DNA from: Bryobacteraceae bacterium
GTDB taxonomy: Bacteria; Acidobacteriota; Terriglobia; Bryobacterales; Bryobacteraceae
Direction: 5' to 3'
DNA length: 38,232 nt
Assembly (NCBI GenBank): GCA_030039005.1
Contig: JASHQT010000341.1
Coordinates: 1-38,232, forward strand
Shown here: piece by piece, positions 1-9,031 of the stretch
Position numbering within the stretch: position 1 is the stretch's first letter
Layout of the letters: each line of letters starts with the position of its first letter
Notes under the pieces: generated by a model
Told to the model about the DNA's origin: nothing
What the model saw: only the letters and a program-made list of their open reading frames with translations
The model's database searches: none
Made by a program: the position numbers and the translations under genes

Positions 1-489
1 CATGAACTGACGCACGGCTTCGATGACGAGGGCCGGCAGTTCGACGCGCACGGCAATTTGAAGGACTGGTGGACCGCGATGGACGCTGAGCAGTTCAAGG
101 AGCGCGCCGCCTGCGTTTCCGATCAGTATTCCGGCTACACCATCGTCGACGACATCAAGATCAACGGCAAGCTGACGCTGGGCGAAGACTTGGCGGACCT
201 AGGAGGCACGTGGCTCGCATACCTGGCGTGGAAGGCCGAGACCAAGGATCAGAACTTGCAGCCGATCGACGGGTTCACGCCGGATCAACGCTTCTTCATC
301 GGCATGGCGCAATGGGCCTGCGGGGATGAGCGCGCGGAAAGCAAACGCATGAGCGCCATCACCAACGAGCACTCGCCGGATGAATATCGCATCAACGGCG
401 TGGTGTCTAACCTGCCCGAGTTCGGCAAAGCGTTCGCCTGTCATGCCGGGCAGCCGATGGTGCACACCAACGCGTGCAAGGTTTGGTAG
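1..489 (+). CDS. M13 family zinc metallopeptidase (neprilysin/PepO-like), C-terminal part
   Basis: The gene enters from the left edge, so only the last 162 residues are visible, in frame from base 1. The window opens exactly on the zinc motif HELTH (residues 1-5 of the visible part), followed by GFDDEGRQFD. The third zinc ligand lies in GEDLADLGG (Glu62 of the visible part), with the Asp four residues later that the family uses. The protein ends in CKVW, the conserved Cys-x-x-Trp tail of M13 enzymes. In this family these elements make up the catalytic half of a roughly 650-700 residue, usually secreted or membrane-anchored, endopeptidase that cleaves peptides. The missing N-terminus would hold the signal and the substrate-capping domain. 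No terminator is obvious downstream. Confidence 0.93.
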   Translation, partial: HELTHGFDDEGRQFDAHGNLKDWWTAMDAEQFKERAACVSDQYSGYTIVDDIKINGKLTLGEDLADLGGTWLAYLAWKAETKDQNLQPIDGFTPDQRFFIGMAQWACGDERAESKRMSAITNEHSPDEYRINGVVSNLPEFGKAFACHAGQPMVHTNACKVW

Positions 490-654
490 TTCACCCAGCG
501 CCCCGGAGCCGGATTTGCCTTGGAACGGCTTGAAGTTTGATATGCGGTCTTGCGTCACGGTAGGGGTACACGGATGCGCAAAAATGAAGCCAATAGCGGC
601 TTACTTTGTTGGGCTTAGCCAGGCATAGGGTGGAATGTACTAGGACAACTTCTA

Positions 655-684
655 TTGTCTTTGAGTCAGGGTTCCTGTTAAAAT
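655..684 (+). promoter_or_regulatory. Putative sigma70 promoter of the FkbM methyltransferase gene
   Basis: TTGTCT (655-660) is followed after 18 bases by TAAAAT (679-684). Transcription would begin around 690, fewer than ten bases before the ATG at 700. There is no Shine-Dalgarno sequence, so the transcript may be leaderless or nearly so. Confidence 0.4.
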
Positions 685-699
685 CGCGCAACGACTGAA

Positions 700-1527
700 A
701 TGGAAGGCGCCAAAACACGTCCCCGGGGATTCGAAGGTTTCATCGACACCGTCATAACGCAATGCCGCCCACTGCGATTTCGCGGCAAAGGGAAGCTGGC
801 GGAACTCATTGTCCCGAGAGCGGTCACGCGCGACGCCTTGATCTTCGGTTCCTGGTTCTCGCTGGACACCTCCGATTACCTTCAGCGCCACATTTACGCC
901 GGATCCTTCGAGCGCGAGGAAACACGAGTCGTCTGTAGGATCCTGCGTCCTGGCATGACCTTCGTCGACGTGGGGGCCAACGTAGGTTACTACACGGCGC
1001 TGGCTGCTCAGCTAGTAGGTCCCACCGGTTCGGTCTTCGCTTTTGAGCCGTCTGACTATGCCTTTCCGCGCTTGAGCCGGATGATCGAGAAGAATGGCCT
1101 GACCTGTGCGCGCGCGATCAAATGCGCCCTGGCCGACAGCCCAGGCGACCGATTCTTATATGGCGGAACGGTGGATGAAGACCCTGCCGACATCCGCACC
1201 GCCACGATGGTTCCTTGCGATAATCCCCGCAGAGCTCTGGTCCGCACGGAAACTCTGGACCACATGGCCGAGGAATTGAATATCCGTCACATTGACTTCT
1301 TGAAGATCGACGTGGACGGCCTGGAACCGCTGGTTCTGCAAGGAGCAGATCGCCTCATCAGAGAGGGCAGGATATCCAACATCATGATGGAGTGCGCCGA
1401 GTACTGGTTCCAACGAATGAACACCGGCACCGGGGAACTTGTGGAGCGCCTGCGCGGCAGCGGCTACAACGATATCTCGCGCATCGGAGGAGCGGCGGAA
1501 TGCTCTACCCGCTTGTTTCGCCGCTGA
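700..1527 (+). CDS. FkbM family SAM-dependent methyltransferase
   Basis: This 275-residue protein has the class I SAM-binding motif FVDVGANVGYYT (residues 88-99), the acidic motif FAFEPS (113-118), and the FkbM signature around FLKIDVDGLEPLVLQGA near residue 205. FkbM-type enzymes are cytoplasmic O-methyltransferases, often acting on sugars or secondary metabolites in glycan or antibiotic loci; the substrate here cannot be read from the sequence. The gene stands alone between an M13 peptidase and a metal exporter. The ATG at 700 is preferred because it lies just after a possible promoter, and the next in-frame ATG would remove much of the N-terminal region. There is no ribosome-binding site in front of it. 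The C-terminus (TRLFRR) looks complete. Confidence 0.85.
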   Translation: MEGAKTRPRGFEGFIDTVITQCRPLRFRGKGKLAELIVPRAVTRDALIFGSWFSLDTSDYLQRHIYAGSFEREETRVVCRILRPGMTFVDVGANVGYYTALAAQLVGPTGSVFAFEPSDYAFPRLSRMIEKNGLTCARAIKCALADSPGDRFLYGGTVDEDPADIRTATMVPCDNPRRALVRTETLDHMAEELNIRHIDFLKIDVDGLEPLVLQGADRLIREGRISNIMMECAEYWFQRMNTGTGELVERLRGSGYNDISRIGGAAECSTRLFRR

Positions 1528-1696
1528 CGGGGCGGCCGGGCCATATAGCTTGTTCTAAGAGCCGGTATATCGGCCGGGCCTGCTGAATGTGGATCAGCCG
1601 GCTGCGCCCGAACGCTAAAGCGCTAAGGAGACAAAACCGGCGGCGTCGCTAGCGACTAATGGTGTGGCATGGGGTTTCTTGACGCAGCGCAAGCGG

Positions 1697-1702
1697 TAGA
1701 AT
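1697..1702 (+). promoter_or_regulatory. Putative -10 element close to the start of the NicO gene
   Basis: TAGAAT ends nine bases before the ATG at 1712. A TTGACG lies at 1679-1684, but only 12 bases separate the two, which is too short for a normal -35 spacing, so only the -10 is proposed. The distance to the start codon suggests a leaderless transcript. Confidence 0.3.
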
Positions 1703-1711
1703 GCTAGAGCG

Positions 1712-2641
1712 ATGCTTCCGCCCGTGGCTTTGTTACAAGCATCCGCACCTGCCGCGGATGCGCTCAACCGCCTCCTGCATCAACAGGAACTGACGCCGTG
1801 GATGATCGCGGCCGGGCTGGGCATCGCGTTCATTCTCGGCGCCGCGCATGCGCTCACGCCGGGGCACGGAAAAACGATTGTGGCCGCCTATCTGGTGGGC
1901 TCGCGCGGGACACTGAAACATGCGGCGTTCCTAGGTGGGATGGTCACCTTTACCCACACCGTGTCGGTGTTTCTGCTGGGGCTCGCCACCCTCTTCTTGT
2001 TCCAATTCGTGGTGCCGCAGCACGTGACACAAGTGTTAGGCGCGATCTCCGGGCTTTGCATCGTGGCTATCGGCGGATGGATGCTTTACAAGCGATTACA
2101 TCGCGCCGGCCACGCGCATTTACACGAACACGCTCAGGAGCATTCTCACGATCACGAACATGAGCACTCTCATGTTCACGCGCACAGTCACGAACACTCT
2201 CACGAGCATCTTCACCACGATCATCCGCATGACCATCCTCACCATCACGCCCACGATCATGCGCATTCCCACTCGCACGGTCCCGGCGGCCATACGCACA
2301 TGCCGGAGGAAATCTCCTGGTCCGGATTGGTGGCTTTAGGCGCCAGCGGCGGCTTGGTCCCCTGCGAAACCGCGCTGGTGTTGTTACTCACCGCGATCGC
2401 GCTGCGCCGCGTTGGCCTGGGGCTGATGCTGCTGGTTTCCTTCAGCCTGGGGCTCGCGCTGGTGCTGATGGCCATTGGAGTTCTGGTGATTTATGCCAAG
2501 AACCTGCTGCCGGCGGGCGACGGCCGCAGCCCGTGGTTTCGCTGGGTGCCGGTAGCGTCGGCGGCCGTGGTGATGGCCCTAGGCGTGGTGATGACCGGCG
2601 TCTCACTGGGCTGGATCGGCCCGCGCTGGAGCATTGGATGA
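1712..2641 (+). CDS. NicO/RcnA-like nickel-cobalt efflux transporter with His-rich loop
   Basis: This is a 309-residue inner-membrane protein. The first helix pair carries the NicO/RcnA hallmark HALTPGHGKT (residues 46-55), thought to bind metal, and a second signature lies at ASGGLVPCETALVLLL (211-226). Membrane segments are visible at about 32-47, 72-100, 105-125, 205-232, 235-262 and 280-303. Between the third and fourth lies a cytoplasmic loop with 32 histidines in residues 130-196, mostly HxH and HDH units, which would bind or buffer divalent metal. The family exports Ni2+ or Co2+ (RcnA) or moves nickel to metalloenzymes. No hydrogenase, urease or metal-sensor gene is adjacent, so efflux is the more likely role. 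An in-frame TAG at 1697-1699 rules out an earlier start. Confidence 0.88.
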   Translation: MLPPVALLQASAPAADALNRLLHQQELTPWMIAAGLGIAFILGAAHALTPGHGKTIVAAYLVGSRGTLKHAAFLGGMVTFTHTVSVFLLGLATLFLFQFVVPQHVTQVLGAISGLCIVAIGGWMLYKRLHRAGHAHLHEHAQEHSHDHEHEHSHVHAHSHEHSHEHLHHDHPHDHPHHHAHDHAHSHSHGPGGHTHMPEEISWSGLVALGASGGLVPCETALVLLLTAIALRRVGLGLMLLVSFSLGLALVLMAIGVLVIYAKNLLPAGDGRSPWFRWVPVASAAVVMALGVVMTGVSLGWIGPRWSIG

Positions 2642-2756
2642 GGCGCTGCGCGCCCGGAAAGAACTGCTCGCGCAGGCAGAAATTGCCCTGACGCGCGTGG
2701 CCGGTTCGTCAGGTCGTTTTGATCCCAGAATTCGGTATTTCAAGCTGTTAAGATGA
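2634..2756 (+). CDS. Possible 40-residue overlapping ORF or gene remnant
   Basis: A reading frame starting at TTG (2634), with GGAG three bases upstream, overlaps the last codons of the NicO gene and runs to TGA at 2754-2756. The product is charged: DEALRARKELL, then GRFDPRIRYFKLLR at the end. The composition looks like a real helical C-terminus rather than noise, and the overlap would allow coupled translation. I do not recognise it. It could equally be the tail of a decayed gene. Confidence 0.22.
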   Translation: MDEALRARKELLAQAEIALTRVAGSSGRFDPRIRYFKLLR

Positions 2757-2813
2757 GAGTGCGCCGTCGCCCAGTCAGCGGCCATTCAGTTGCACACCTT
2801 TTTTCGATAACGG

Positions 2814-4646
2814 ATGTTTTCTGCCGTGTCCTCTCAAGAGAGCTCTTGGAGTAAACGTTTAGCCGCGCTTCGCAACGTCCCGCCGGTGCTTCGGCTGGTA
2901 TGGGACGCCGCGCCCGCCGTCGTCGCGGGCGGCATCGCGCTACGGCTGGCGAGCTCGATGATCCCGCTCGGGATGCTCGTCATTACCCGGACCATCCTGG
3001 ACATGATCACCGCCCGGCATCCCGGCGCCCTGTCGCTGACCGGCATGCCGCCGTTGATGTGGTGGCTGCTCGGCGGCGAGTTCGTGCTGGCAGCCTCTAA
3101 CCTGGTGCTCGGCCGCGCGATCGATTATACCGATGCCCGCCTGGCCGACGAGTTCACGCGTGAAGTCAGCCTGCGGCTAATTCAGCATGCCACGCGGCTT
3201 GACCTGGCCCTGTTTGAAGACCCCGAGTTTCACGACGTCCTGGAGCGCGCCCGCCAGCAGGCCACGGATCGTATCGGGATGCTCAACGCCATGGGCCGGC
3301 TGCTGCTGCAATCCATCACGATGATCTCCCTTGCGGTGCCCGTGATCATCTACTCGCCCTGGCTGTTCCTGCTGCTGGTGGTGTGCATCGTCCCGGCATT
3401 CATGGGCGAGAGCCACTTCGCTTTTCTCGGCTATTCGCTGGCCCACGAAATCACGCCCGTGCGCCGCGAGCTCGACTACCTGCGCACCATCGGAACGAGT
3501 AAAGAAAACGCCAAGGAAGTGAAGCTGTTTAACCTGGGCGGGCTGCTGCACGGCCGCTACGCCAAGCTGACCGGCGAGATCATCCGCAAGAATATCAACC
3601 TCACGCGGCACCGCCTGTTGTGGGGTTCGGTGTTTGCCATTTTCGGATCGCTGGGTTATTACGCGAGCTACGTCTATCTGGTTTGGCAGGCGCTCGCCGG
3701 GCACATCAGCGTAGGCACCCTGGTGCTGTTAACGGGCGCCATCGCCGGCGCGAGCACGCAACTGGCAGGCGTATTCTCATTGTTCTCCCACATCTCCGAT
3801 CAAGCTCTGCACCTGGCGGACCTGGTGGAATTCCTACGCGTCCAGCCCAACATCCGCTCCAAGCCCAATGCGCTTGCCGCGCCGCGGCCCATTCGCGCCG
3901 GCTTTGAATTTCGCGATGTTTCGTTCCAGTATCCGGGCACGTCGCGGCTGGTTCTCAAGAACCTGAACTTCCGCCTGGAGCCGGGCGAGCATATCGCACT
4001 GGTCGGGGAAAATGGGCAGGGCAAGACCACGCTGGTGAAGCTGCTGGCGCGCTTGTACGATCCCACCGGCGGCGCGATCTACCTGGACGGAGTGGATCTG
4101 CGCGAGTACAGCGTCGAAGACCTGCACAAGGAAATTGGCGTCATCTTCCAGGATTTCGTGCGCTACGACATGCCGGCACGCATGAATATCGGGGTGGGCC
4201 GCATTGAAGACCTGGGCGACGACGACGCGCTCTGGACGGCCGCCGAAAAGAGCCGGGCCGATCGCCTGCTCACGCGTTTTTCCGCCGGCCTGGACCAGAT
4301 GCTGGGGCGTCGTTTCGAAGGCGGCGTGGACCTTTCCGGCGGCGAATGGCAGAAATTCGCGCTGGCCCGCGCCTATTTGCGCAACGCGCAGGTGCTGATT
4401 CTCGACGAGCCTACCGCGGCGCTCGACGCCGTAGCCGAGGCTGAGGTGTTCGCGCGCTTCGACGATTTGTCGCGCGGCAAGATGGCGCTGCTCATCTCGC
4501 ACCGTTTCTCCACCGTGCGCAAGTCGGACCGCATCGTGGTGCTGGAGGGCGGCCGGATTTACGAGGAAGGCACGCACGAGCAACTGGTCGCGCACGGCGG
4601 CCGCTATGCCAGCCTGTTTGAATTGCAAGCCGCGAGCTACAGATGA
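2814..4646 (+). CDS. ABC transporter, fused permease and ATPase; candidate glucan exporter
   Basis: This 610-residue half-transporter has a type IV permease domain (about residues 30-340, hydrophobic segments near 35-60, 83-103, 162-195, 268-292 and 300-325) followed by a nucleotide-binding domain. The ATPase motifs are complete: Walker A GENGQGKT (398-405), Q-loop Gln446, signature LSGGE (507-511), Walker B LILDE (528-532) and switch His563. Such proteins work as dimers and export lipids, peptides or glycans. The stop codon overlaps the ATG of the next gene (ATGA at 4643-4646), so the two are almost certainly translated together. That neighbour resembles cyclic beta-1,2-glucan synthase. In rhizobia the glucan made by NdvB leaves through the ABC exporter NdvA, so an NdvA-like role is a reasonable inference. 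Sequence motifs alone do not set the substrate. Confidence 0.85.
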   Translation: MFSAVSSQESSWSKRLAALRNVPPVLRLVWDAAPAVVAGGIALRLASSMIPLGMLVITRTILDMITARHPGALSLTGMPPLMWWLLGGEFVLAASNLVLGRAIDYTDARLADEFTREVSLRLIQHATRLDLALFEDPEFHDVLERARQQATDRIGMLNAMGRLLLQSITMISLAVPVIIYSPWLFLLLVVCIVPAFMGESHFAFLGYSLAHEITPVRRELDYLRTIGTSKENAKEVKLFNLGGLLHGRYAKLTGEIIRKNINLTRHRLLWGSVFAIFGSLGYYASYVYLVWQALAGHISVGTLVLLTGAIAGASTQLAGVFSLFSHISDQALHLADLVEFLRVQPNIRSKPNALAAPRPIRAGFEFRDVSFQYPGTSRLVLKNLNFRLEPGEHIALVGENGQGKTTLVKLLARLYDPTGGAIYLDGVDLREYSVEDLHKEIGVIFQDFVRYDMPARMNIGVGRIEDLGDDDALWTAAEKSRADRLLTRFSAGLDQMLGRRFEGGVDLSGGEWQKFALARAYLRNAQVLILDEPTAALDAVAEAEVFARFDDLSRGKMALLISHRFSTVRKSDRIVVLEGGRIYEEGTHEQLVAHGGRYASLFELQAASYR

Positions 4647-7600
4647 GCTCTCCCTCAAACATCATCGAAAACGCACCCGTTCTTCCGCCCCCTCGCGCCG
4701 CGGGCCAGTTCGAAGCCGCCGAGCGGCTCCGCGACTGTGCGGCGAAGCTGCGCGAACATCTGCGCGGCGCGGGAGTGTCCCATTGGCTCCAGGAAAATCA
4801 TTCCATCCTCCAGTCCCATATCGCGGACCTCCGTCACACGCTGCGCCCGGCGTTGCTCGAAAAACTTCGCACCAACGCTGCAGGCGAGCCTAGGATTTAT
4901 CGCATTGTCACCGGCTGGCTCGCTACAGTCTCGGGCGTCATCGACAACGACGTCCTGCTGCCCTTCGCCGAGACGCTGCGCCAGAGGGAAGCGCTCGATT
5001 TCGGCGAGCTGTGGGCCTTCGCGCCCATGCTCAAATTGGCCGTAGTGGAGCGGCTGTGCGCGAACCTGGACAACGAGCGGATGGTGGCAGGCTGCGTGCG
5101 CACGCTTTGGGCGCTCGAAGCCATTTCCTGGAAAACGTTCGTTGAAAACGCGTCCCGCACCGAGGCCGCCTTGAAGCGCGATCCGGCGGGCGTCTACTCG
5201 CGCATGGACCTTCCCACGCGGAACCGCTACCGGGTGGAGCTGGCCCGGATCGCGAGCGCGGCGGCAGTGGGTGAAGAAGAAGCCGCCAGCGCGCTTTTGC
5301 AACGCGCCGAGGAGGCGCGCGCGGCCGATCCGGGCGATGTCCGAAAATTCCACGTCGGGTACTACCTGGTGGGCCCGGGCGCCCGGGATTTCCGTCGCGC
5401 CTTAGGGTGCAAACGATCGCTCCGCGGCGCGTTGGCGGATCTGGCCGAGCGGCATCCCAACCTCACCTACGGCGCGGCTACTGCGATCCTGATGGGCCTG
5501 CTGATGGCCGGCTTCTGCTGGGCCGCCGGCTACACTCCTTCGTCGAAGTCCTGGTGGATGGCCATCCTGCTCCTGGTTCCCGCCAGCCAGGCCGCGCTCG
5601 AGATCATCAACGGCGGCTTTAGCCGGTTGCTCCATCCGCGCTTCATTCCGAGCATGGATTTCGCCGCCGGCATCCCGGACGACTGCCAAACCATGGTGGT
5701 GGTGCCGACGCTTCTGCTTTCGGAAACCAACTGCGCCAAGCTCCTCCACGATCTCGAAATCCGTTATCTGGCCAATCGCGACCGCAACGTGTTTTTCGCC
5801 CTGCTCACCGATTTCGCCGACGCCGACGCTGCCGAAAACCCATCCGATGCGGTTCTCGGTGCCTGCGTCGACGGCATCCGCCAGTTGAACGAGCGTTATG
5901 GCCGCGAGTTTTACGGCTCGCCCGAACGCGGGCCGTTTTACCTGCTGCATCGCGCCCGCCGCTGGAATCCGCAGGAGCGCAAGTGGATGGGATACGAGCG
6001 CAAGCGCGGCAAGCTGAATGACCTCAACCAGCTGCTGCTCGGCCGCGGCAACTGGTTCGACACCATCGCGGGCGATATGAGCCGCTTGCTCCAGATCCGC
6101 TTCGTGATCACGCTGGACACCGACACGCAACTCCCGCGCGACACGGCGGCCAAGATGATCGCCGGGATGGCGCATCCCTTGAACCGGCCGGTGTTGGATG
6201 CCGAGACGCACGTGGTTACCGAGGGGCACGCGCTGCTGCGCCCGCAGGTAGCGGTGAGCGTGGATTCGACGCAGCGCTCCTGGATCGCGCGAATTTTCAG
6301 CGGGCAGCCGGGCTTCGATCCATATTCGGCTTCGTTCTCCGATCTCTATCACGATCTGCACGGCGTAGCCAGCTTCACCGGCAAGGGCATTTACGACGTC
6401 GCCGCTTTCGATGCCGCGGTGGGCCAGCGCTTCCCGGAAAACGCCATTTTGAGCCACGACCTGATCGAAGGCGAGCACGCGCGCACGGGGCTGATTGCCG
6501 TGGAACTGGTGGAGGATTATCCGGCCACCTACGGGGCTTTTTCCAAGCGCAAGCATCGCTGGGCGCGAGGCGATTGGCAATTGCTGCCTTGGCTGTTCGG
6601 GCACCCTCCGCGGCCGGACGGACGCACCGCGCGTAATCCGCTCTCGGCTTTATCGCGCTGGAAAATCGTCGACAACCTCCGCCGCAGCCTGCTCGAAATT
6701 TCGCTGCTCTTGCTGCTGCTCGCCGGCTGGCTAGGAACCCGGCACCCCATCCGCTGGACCGTCGCGGTCGGGTTGTTGCTCATGATTCCGGCCTATGCCG
6801 ACATGCTGCTGAGCATAGTGCGCGCGCCCGAGCGGCGCTTCTGGAGGGCCTTCGGCAAGCTGATGGGCCAGCGTTTTCTCAAATGCCATCGGGACATGCT
6901 GCTCAGCCTGGCTTTCCTTCCGCATCAGGCCTGCCTCATGGCGGATGCCATCGTACGAACATTGTGGCGACGCTATATCAGCCGGGCCAATCTGCTCGAA
7001 TGGGAAACCATGGCGCAGTCGGAACTCGGTGGAGCGCGCTTCGGACTCTTTGAGCAGTATCTCTACGCCTCGTCATTGCTCTGGGTTCCGTTTCTGCTGC
7101 TGGCCGGTCCTTTTTCGATTCTGGTGGCGTTCGTTTGTTCCCTGTGGGTCACCGCGCCGTTGATTGCCGGGTGGCTGAACGAGCCGTTGCCCAAGCCGGA
7201 GGCCATCTCTCCCAAGGACCGAGATTTTCTGCGCGGAACCGCGCTGCGCACCTGGCACTACTTCGCCGACCATTCCTGGGAAGAGGATCACTGGCTGGTT
7301 CCCGATAACGTGCAGGAAAACCCGGCGATGGTGACGCATCACATCTCGCCCACCAATCTTGGGCTCTCGCTCACCGCGCAATTGGCGGCTTACGATTTCG
7401 GATATCTGACCCTGGGCGAACTCGCCGCATCGCTGCGGCGCATCCTCGATTCGCTCGAGGAAATGCCGCGTTATCGCGGCCATTTCTTCAACTGGTACGA
7501 AACCCGAACCCGCCGGCCTTTGAGCCCGCGCTATGTATCGAGCGTCGATAGCGGGAATCTGGCCGCGTCGCTTGCGGCGCTGCGCCAGGGTTGCTTGCAG

Positions 7601-9031
7601 CTCGCGCAGCAGCCGATCCTGGAATCGAGCGTCCTGGAAGGACTGCGCGATCATGCCCTCCGTCTGCGCGAGGAAATCCCCTACGATTCGCGCGGCTTCA
7701 CTCTCATGCGGCTGTTCGGAAGCCTGCTGCACCAGCTCGAATGCCGCCCGGCGGATCTTTTTTATTGGGAGGCCGTGCTCACCGAATCGCGCGATTTGAT
7801 CAAGCGCATCCGTTCGGCGCTGATTCCGGTGCAGGCCCGCACCCACTCGGCCGAGCTGCGCTATTGGGGAGGCCTGCTTTCCGAGCGTATGGACGCCGCT
7901 CTAGCCGAACTTTACCAGCTCGCGCCGTGGATGCGCCCGGACTTCGAACCCGAGCTGCGCGTCAATATGCGCGACGCCACGCTCATGCCGGTGATCGCGG
8001 AGTTGAGCCGGGTGACTACGCTCGGCGAACTGCCGCGTGCGTACGATCGCATCCGCGAACGGGTGCGCGAGCGGCTTTCGAGTTCGCGGCCGCTGTATCC
8101 GGCCCTGCGCAGTGCGTTGGAGCAATTGCTCGCGGAGCTTGCCACGGCACGCGCCGCCGCCCTCGATGTGGCCAATCGTTTCCAGTCCGTTGCCACGCTC
8201 GCGCAGCGCTACTTCGACGACATGGATTTCGGATTCCTGTTCGACGAAAATCGCCGCCTTCTGCGGATCGGCTACAACGTAGAAGCCGAGAAAGGCGATC
8301 AGTCGCACTACGATCTGCTGGCGTCGGAAGCCCGCACCACAGTCTTTCTGGCCATCGCCAAGGGCGACATCCCGCGCGAGACCTGGCTGAAACTCGGCCG
8401 CAAAATGACCGCCTATCGCGATCAGGTGACCCTGCTCGCCTGGAGCGGGACCATGTTCGAATACCTGATGCCCCAGCTTCACCTGCGCTCCTACGCGGGA
8501 ACGCTGCTCGACCGCGCGCTGCGCGCCGCCGTCCGCATTCACGCCGCTTATGGCGCCGAGCGTGGGGTGCCATGGGGGATCTCCGAAGCGGCCTACGCCG
8601 ATCGCGACCCGCAGGGCCGCTATCAATACCGCGCCTTCGGAGTGCCGCCGCTGGCCGCAAGCGGCGAAGACGCGCGGCGCCTGGTGATCGCGCCGTATGC
8701 CACGATACTGGCCGTGATGCTGGAACCCGCGCGCGCCATCGCCAATCTGCGCGCCATGGCAGCCAGGGGCTGGTGCGGGAGGCACGGGTTCTTCGAGTCG
8801 ATTGACTTTAGGGGCGGCGATCTTACCGGCGGCGCGGGCGAGCCGGAAGTGGTGCACTGCTTCATGGCGCATCACCAGGGCATGGCGCTGCTGGCGATCG
8901 ACAATGCGCTGCTCGGCAACCGCATGCAGGAGCGCTTCCACCACGACCCACTGGTGCAATCCACCGAGTTCCTGCTCGAGGAGCGCATGCCCGCGCTGGT
9001 GGACGTTACGCCTGTACCCGAGGCGGCGTAG
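4643..9031 (+). CDS. Cyclic beta-1,2-glucan synthase-like protein (GT84 plus glycoamylase-like domain), without GH94
   Basis: The protein has 1462 residues. After a helical N-terminus it has membrane segments at about 278-297 and 304-320. A GT2-fold/GT84 glycosyltransferase domain follows (about 345-680) with LDTDT (Asp492, Asp494), HDLIEGEHARTG (605-616) and KRKHRWARGDWQ (635-646). More membrane segments lie at about 684-698, 706-724 and 812-834. The region from about 860 to the end is glycoamylase-like, with NLG (905-907), WSGTMFEYLMP, GVPWGISE and SFMAHHQGM-type elements (CFMAHHQGMALLA near the end). In NdvB/Cgs these parts polymerise UDP-glucose into beta-1,2-glucan and cyclise it; those proteins run to about 2800 residues with a C-terminal GH94 domain that sets chain length. 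Here the frame ends right after the glycoamylase part. The start shares ATGA with the upstream ABC exporter. Function is by family; product size and cyclisation are unknown. Confidence 0.85.
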   Translation: MSSPSNIIENAPVLPPPRAAGQFEAAERLRDCAAKLREHLRGAGVSHWLQENHSILQSHIADLRHTLRPALLEKLRTNAAGEPRIYRIVTGWLATVSGVIDNDVLLPFAETLRQREALDFGELWAFAPMLKLAVVERLCANLDNERMVAGCVRTLWALEAISWKTFVENASRTEAALKRDPAGVYSRMDLPTRNRYRVELARIASAAAVGEEEAASALLQRAEEARAADPGDVRKFHVGYYLVGPGARDFRRALGCKRSLRGALADLAERHPNLTYGAATAILMGLLMAGFCWAAGYTPSSKSWWMAILLLVPASQAALEIINGGFSRLLHPRFIPSMDFAAGIPDDCQTMVVVPTLLLSETNCAKLLHDLEIRYLANRDRNVFFALLTDFADADAAENPSDAVLGACVDGIRQLNERYGREFYGSPERGPFYLLHRARRWNPQERKWMGYERKRGKLNDLNQLLLGRGNWFDTIAGDMSRLLQIRFVITLDTDTQLPRDTAAKMIAGMAHPLNRPVLDAETHVVTEGHALLRPQVAVSVDSTQRSWIARIFSGQPGFDPYSASFSDLYHDLHGVASFTGKGIYDVAAFDAAVGQRFPENAILSHDLIEGEHARTGLIAVELVEDYPATYGAFSKRKHRWARGDWQLLPWLFGHPPRPDGRTARNPLSALSRWKIVDNLRRSLLEISLLLLLLAGWLGTRHPIRWTVAVGLLLMIPAYADMLLSIVRAPERRFWRAFGKLMGQRFLKCHRDMLLSLAFLPHQACLMADAIVRTLWRRYISRANLLEWETMAQSELGGARFGLFEQYLYASSLLWVPFLLLAGPFSILVAFVCSLWVTAPLIAGWLNEPLPKPEAISPKDRDFLRGTALRTWHYFADHSWEEDHWLVPDNVQENPAMVTHHISPTNLGLSLTAQLAAYDFGYLTLGELAASLRRILDSLEEMPRYRGHFFNWYETRTRRPLSPRYVSSVDSGNLAASLAALRQGCLQLAQQPILESSVLEGLRDHALRLREEIPYDSRGFTLMRLFGSLLHQLECRPADLFYWEAVLTESRDLIKRIRSALIPVQARTHSAELRYWGGLLSERMDAALAELYQLAPWMRPDFEPELRVNMRDATLMPVIAELSRVTTLGELPRAYDRIRERVRERLSSSRPLYPALRSALEQLLAELATARAAALDVANRFQSVATLAQRYFDDMDFGFLFDENRRLLRIGYNVEAEKGDQSHYDLLASEARTTVFLAIAKGDIPRETWLKLGRKMTAYRDQVTLLAWSGTMFEYLMPQLHLRSYAGTLLDRALRAAVRIHAAYGAERGVPWGISEAAYADRDPQGRYQYRAFGVPPLAASGEDARRLVIAPYATILAVMLEPARAIANLRAMAARGWCGRHGFFESIDFRGGDLTGGAGEPEVVHCFMAHHQGMALLAIDNALLGNRMQERFHHDPLVQSTEFLLEERMPALVDVTPVPEAA

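Noticed and set aside
1528..1711. Possible metal or cobalamin riboswitch upstream of NicO
   Set aside because: Short GC-rich hairpins such as CAGCCGGCTG are present, but no riboswitch consensus could be recognised.
2090..2300. Repetitive CAC/CAT-rich tract taken for a DNA tandem repeat
   Set aside because: It encodes the His-rich loop of the NicO exporter and is explained by the protein.
7591..8805. Long plus-strand frame of 404 codons inside the glucan synthase gene
   Set aside because: It is an Arg/Ala/Pro-rich shifted frame of the synthase gene, which has clear family motifs in its own frame.
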